A stretch of 64,000 bases of DNA from the NCBI GenBank assembly GCA_965230345.1, contig CBDDKR010000001.1, positions 124,001 to 188,000 of the forward strand, in the 5' to 3' direction. Under the pieces are notes generated by a model. That model was not told the origin of the DNA, did not search any database, and saw only the letters and a list, made by a program, of their open reading frames with translations. Shown piece after piece: positions 60,501-64,000 of the stretch (position 1 is the first letter of the stretch; every line of letters begins with the position of its first letter). The stretch comes from JADKBO01 sp965230345 (GTDB taxonomy: Bacteria > Bacteroidota > Bacteroidia > Chitinophagales > Saprospiraceae). The translations under genes were made by a program, and so were the position numbers.

Positions 60501-61739
60501 TTAATGTTGTTCAATTTTTTTTCCATCTGTAGACATGGTCGTTGGAATAAATGGAATATGTTTTCCTTTGATTAACATATTCCAGTAAATCCATTTAAAA
60601 GCCAGCTTACCCAAATGATTGAGTCGACTCTCTTTAAGAAGTTGTAGTGGACCGATTCCAGCAAAAGGAAATGTTCCTTCTACGGGTTCTTGAGTGTAAT
60701 TGAAGTCGATTAACAATGCCTTTCCATGACCAGTCTCAATAAAACAGTTGGAATGCCCATCGAATTCTTCTTTTAATGGCTTTCCTTCAATATGCAATAG
60801 GATATTGTCCGTAAGAATTTCGGCTTCGAAGTGGGCGACAGAACCCGCTTTTGAAGCTGGAAGGTTTGTTGCGTCACCTATCGCAAAAATATCTGGGTGA
60901 ACCTTCGATTGTAAAGTGTTTTTATGTGTTGGAACAAAATTAGCATGATCCCCAATCCCAGATTTCTCGATTACCTCATCTCCAAGGTTTGGCGGAACTG
61001 TTACTAAAATATCATATTCTACTTCTTGACCACCATAATCAAGTATTTTATTGTTTTCGTAATCTACTGATTCGATATTGAAATCTGTTACTTCATGGAT
61101 ATTTTTGTCTTCCAATAAATAATGCAACGTTTCTGTTGCTTTTGGCTTTGTGAAAGCGCCATCTAAAGGTGTAACATAGGTAATGTCTACTTTGTCTCTC
61201 ATGCCCTTGTCTTCGAAGAAGGCATCAGCAAGAAAAGCAAATTCTAGAGGAGCAACTGGACACTTTATCGGCATTTCACTTATGTGAACAACAAGTTTTC
61301 CTCCTTCCCAATCAGCCAATTTGTTTCTTAATGCAAGTGCACCTTCAAAAGTATAAAAGTCAAATATCGATTTGTACCACTCAGGACCATCCATTCCCTC
61401 TACCTCGGATGGGAAAATTTTTGTGCCAGTCGCAATAATCAATATATCGTAATCATAACTATTGCTTTCGGTTTTTACGATTTTTTGATCAGGATCGATA
61501 CGATCTATCTTCTCTTGCACATAAACAGCACCATCTGGTATAAACCTTTTACCTTCTTTCTTTACATCCTCAGGTGTATATGTGCCAAATGGTAAAAATA
61601 AAAAGCCAGGCTGGTAATAATGGGTTTTGTATTGGTCAATAATAGTGATCTCCCATTCTTTAGAAGAGAGTTTGTGAGATAGTTTATTGGCCATCATAGT
61701 TCCCGCAGTACCTGCTCCTAAAATGACGATCTTTTGCAT
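60501..61739 (-). CDS. sqr: Sulfide:quinone oxidoreductase
   Basis: An FAD flavoprotein of 412 aa that oxidises sulfide to sulfane sulfur and reduces quinone. FAD site KIVILGAGTAGTMMANKL, Cys residues in MPIKCPVAPLEFAFLADA and GHSNCFIETGHGKAL, second FAD motif HPDIFAIGDATNLPASKAGSVAHFEAE. The CPVAPLE segment and the C-terminal amphipathic stretch (LAFKWIYWNMLIKGKHIPFIP) fit the SQR family. It heads the operon with TusE- and DsrE-like genes. Oxidation of sulfide for detoxification or energy is implied; other NAD(P)/FAD reductases are less likely given this context. Confidence 0.85.
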   Translation of the reverse strand: MQKIVILGAGTAGTMMANKLSHKLSSKEWEITIIDQYKTHYYQPGFLFLPFGTYTPEDVKKEGKRFIPDGAVYVQEKIDRIDPDQKIVKTESNSYDYDILIIATGTKIFPSEVEGMDGPEWYKSIFDFYTFEGALALRNKLADWEGGKLVVHISEMPIKCPVAPLEFAFLADAFFEDKGMRDKVDITYVTPLDGAFTKPKATETLHYLLEDKNIHEVTDFNIESVDYENNKILDYGGQEVEYDILVTVPPNLGDEVIEKSGIGDHANFVPTHKNTLQSKVHPDIFAIGDATNLPASKAGSVAHFEAEILTDNILLHIEGKPLKEEFDGHSNCFIETGHGKALLIDFNYTQEPVEGTFPFAGIGPLQLLKESRLNHLGKLAFKWIYWNMLIKGKHIPFIPTTMSTDGKKIEQH

Positions 61740-62116
61740 TGTAATTCTGTTTGATTACTACAAATCTACTTTGCTAATGCATGATAATGAGATGACTGAA
61801 GTCATGCTTTGTAAGGATGTGAATAGGGTGTATTCAGTGATCAACATCATTCATATAATAAAACTTTGTGGTATTATGAATCGACTTATACTCTAATTAC
61901 GGCACTTTTAAACCACTCATATATCAATCATTCATAATTGTACTTTAGTGAAGGAAGGGTTATGAGAATATTACGTCCTTTAAAAATGAAAAGAGCTCAC
62001 CTTCTTAAGATGAACTCTTTTTTATTTTAATTATCTAGTCGTTTTATCTAAGAAGTGATTAAAAAATGTGTTCAATGAGTTGGTTCTAGCATTAGGATTT
62101 AGTTTTTAAATCGCTT
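61740..62116. other. Intergenic region with a terminator
   Basis: Nothing coding was found in these 377 bp. The SQR promoter should lie at the left end. AAAGAG-C-TCA (61990-61999) pairs with TGA-A-CTCTTT (62011-62020), followed by TTTATTTT, a terminator that could act on both strands and end the subtilase gene. Confidence 0.5.
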
Positions 62117-64000
62117 CTAAAGTTTAACAATTTTTTTAGTAGAAAATGTATTATTAGTATTTAATCTGATAATGTATGTTCCATTAGACCAATTGTTCAA
62201 ATCTAAAGTCATAGATTCCTTATTAAGTAAAGACTTCTTTTCATAAATCAATCTACCGGAAAGGTCATACACAGATATACTGTGATTGTCCATATTTTGA
62301 GGCAATTCAATCGTAACCTTATCGTTAGAGATGTTAGGGTTTATACTCCAATAGTTGTCCAATGATTGCTCTAATGTATTAACTGGATTGCTAATTTCTA
62401 CACAATAATCTTCCGCTTCACCAAAAAGAGAAGAGCTTGGACAGGCATCTGTAACATTTTGAAATGCCATGATGATTCTCATTCTCGTTATACCTAATGG
62501 GGTGGATTCATCAATTAGAAAATCACTCGTTAACGCAGTAGATGTGCCTGAAGTGCTTGAATAGACTAATTCAGTTGGAGAGGTGAATTCGCCGTCTTGA
62601 TTAAGATCCAAGAAAATATTAAAATACTCTGTATACTCTGTATCAAAATAACCTGGCGTCAATGTAAAAGTATTGCTTTTTCCCCTCCAAATTTTGGGAA
62701 TGTAACCACCTGTTATTTTTTCTATACTTTCACTTCCTTTACCTGTTGTGAAGGGTGATCCATTGAAGTCAACCATTTCAATCCACTCCTGTTCATTATT
62801 GATTTGTTGAGGATCACAATAGTTATGAGATGTACAATTACCGCATTCTGCAGACCAAAAGAATGAATTGCTTTTAGGGCTCGCGTTTGAAAATTCCGAA
62901 CATACAGTATTGTATCGATATTCAATTAAGTCACATTCCTCAATGCCACTGATAATAAATGTGTTTTCGGCCATTAAGGTAGTCCAATTTTGGTTTCCGT
63001 ATTTTCTATATTCCAATTCATTAGTAACACCAGTTTCGATATTGTTAATGGCGATAACCAGCTCATTATTCAAAAATTCAACCTGACCTAAAGGACTTAT
63101 TGGACAACAACCTTTGGTCTCTGCAAATCTACTAAAACCATAGGCAATTGGTGTTTCACCAGTTGGATACGATCTTAATTGATATTCATAACGATCGCAC
63201 AGATTTAAATTACTAATTGTATAAGGATTTTGTATGTTTAAAAATTCTTCCCAGTTGGTATCGTCAAATTGTCTAATTCTTAAATCCGTTATCATGTTTT
63301 CTTTGTTCTCATCCCAAGTGATGTTTAGACTATAGGCAGTAGAGTTATCATGCGCAAACCCATAAGTATCTCCAAAATCATCACACAGATTATTGGTACG
63401 AACTACGGCATTCGCCAAATTTAATCGTCCTCTTGCCGTTGTAATTCCATCAAGTCCTGGAAGTTCATCAACCGTATTGAGAATCATTTCTTTAACCAAT
63501 AATGCAGCTTTTCCTGGATTATCTTTTGCAATATCAGATAATTCCGTACAAGGTACAGAGTATAACAAACCAACAGCTCCTGCAACGTGTGGTGTGGCTC
63601 CTGAAGTCCCGCCGAATCCTCCGTAGTTGTTATTTCTTTCGACAGTGAAAGTTCCTGCTCCATGAGCTCCTAAATCAATAGTCGTTCTACCGTAACCAGC
63701 ACCATTTACTTTTTGATCAGAACTATTCATATTGGTTACTGAAATAAGGTAATCACTCGAGCAGCCTGTAGGCAAATCTCCTGTCTCATCGATGTTGAAT
63801 TCGCGGTTTGCAGTTGCTCCACAATTTAAAATACCTTGGACACCTAACGAATCGTAAAATGCGCACCATATTGGTGAATCCTCAGGGTTTCCCATATCTA
63901 TTCCCCAGGATGCATTGGTAGCTACGACAAAAGCTCCCTTCTCACCGTTAGTCTGATTGTATGTTTTTCTCTTTTCATAAGCATAAGAGTATGTTTGCAA
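62117..64000 (-). CDS. Subtilase (S8) with GEVED-like and T9SS domains (5' cut)
   Basis: At least 627 residues; the N-terminus and catalytic Asp/His lie outside the window. The catalytic Ser is in GFGGTSGATPHVAGAVGLLYS; the preceding Asn oxyanion region is VVATNASWGIDMG. After the peptidase come two fibronectin-like segments (AYSLNITWDENKENMITDLRIRQFDDTNWEEFLNI and a second), a GEVED-like domain (YTEYFNIFLDLNQDGEFTSPTELVYSS...LGITRMRIIMAFQ...FGEAEDYCVEI), and a type-A T9SS sorting domain (NPNISNDKVTIELPQNMDNHSISVYDLSGRLIYEKK...GTYIIRLNTNNTFSTKKIVKL). It is a secreted or surface-bound protease. Confidence 0.9.
   Translation of the reverse strand: MQTYSYAYEKRKTYNQTNGEKGAFVVATNASWGIDMGNPEDSPIWCAFYDSLGVQGILNCGATANREFNIDETGDLPTGCSSDYLISVTNMNSSDQKVNGAGYGRTTIDLGAHGAGTFTVERNNNYGGFGGTSGATPHVAGAVGLLYSVPCTELSDIAKDNPGKAALLVKEMILNTVDELPGLDGITTARGRLNLANAVVRTNNLCDDFGDTYGFAHDNSTAYSLNITWDENKENMITDLRIRQFDDTNWEEFLNIQNPYTISNLNLCDRYEYQLRSYPTGETPIAYGFSRFAETKGCCPISPLGQVEFLNNELVIAINNIETGVTNELEYRKYGNQNWTTLMAENTFIISGIEECDLIEYRYNTVCSEFSNASPKSNSFFWSAECGNCTSHNYCDPQQINNEQEWIEMVDFNGSPFTTGKGSESIEKITGGYIPKIWRGKSNTFTLTPGYFDTEYTEYFNIFLDLNQDGEFTSPTELVYSSTSGTSTALTSDFLIDESTPLGITRMRIIMAFQNVTDACPSSSLFGEAEDYCVEISNPVNTLEQSLDNYWSINPNISNDKVTIELPQNMDNHSISVYDLSGRLIYEKKSLLNKESMTLDLNNWSNGTYIIRLNTNNTFSTKKIVKL

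Noticed and set aside
1..64000. CRISPR array, prophage structural genes, rRNA operon, replication origin
   Set aside because: No regular direct repeats with spacers, no phage structural genes, no rRNA sequences and no DnaA-box cluster were recognised.

Overview
The window comes from an AT-rich member of the Bacteroidota, probably a marine Saprospiria-like organism. Evidence: three proteins look like T9SS cargo, with C-terminal type-A sorting domains; promoters have the form TTTG-N18-21-TAnnTTTG; lipoprotein and signal peptides are of the Bacteroidota kind; and DUF1573, YfhO and DUF937-OmpA proteins are present. No rRNA operon and no CRISPR array were seen.

Layout. 1-9.3 kb: the end of a YfhO-type membrane protein, an NlpC/P60 peptidase and a small lipoprotein, then a minus-strand DNA-repair/housekeeping block (uvrA, yaaA, DUF1573, mutS). 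9.36-11.45 kb: an overlapping minus-strand quartet in which a 92-aa protein and a lipoprotein alternate twice (A-B-A-B), a partly homogenised tandem duplication of unknown function. 11.7-16.2 kb: the most unusual region. A canonical tRNA-Arg is followed by about 2.7 kb holding eight tRNA genes or tRNA-like RNAs, some canonical (Gln), some odd (a Leu-type class II body with a UUG anticodon, a His tRNA with a weak T stem, a form lacking a D arm, a Lys-type form whose T arm is replaced), two peptide-sized ORFs with their own signals, a TPR protein, dense RNA hairpins including a possible pseudoknot and a possible terminator/antiterminator, and finally an SPFH/slipin protein. I regard it as one accessory tRNA-like-RNA/slipin system.

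16.7-27.4 kb: DoxX plus a glutaredoxin-glutaredoxin-thioredoxin reductase fusion; a carbonic anhydrase/SulP pair divergent from a TetR regulator; a pentapeptide-repeat protein overlapping a GyrI-like protein (possible gyrase-protection pair); an IS1182-like remnant; a secreted FG-GAP/T9SS protein; and a second SulP transporter. 27.6-50.5 kb: mostly core genes (pdhB, gyrA, aminotransferase, acyl-CoA carboxylase beta subunit, M1 peptidase) with an SPFH/ribbon-helix-helix pair, a thioredoxin-like lipoprotein, an Smr protein, a helix-hairpin-helix envelope protein and a Dna2-like nuclease-helicase.

50.6-64 kb: a DUF937-OmpA protein, a complete IS1182-like element, a CarboxypepD_reg-like protein, a giant leucine-rich T9SS protein, a sulfide:quinone oxidoreductase-TusE-DsrE operon for sulfur handling, and a subtilase (S8) T9SS protein cut by the window edge. 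All calls rest on reading the sequence; no database search was run.
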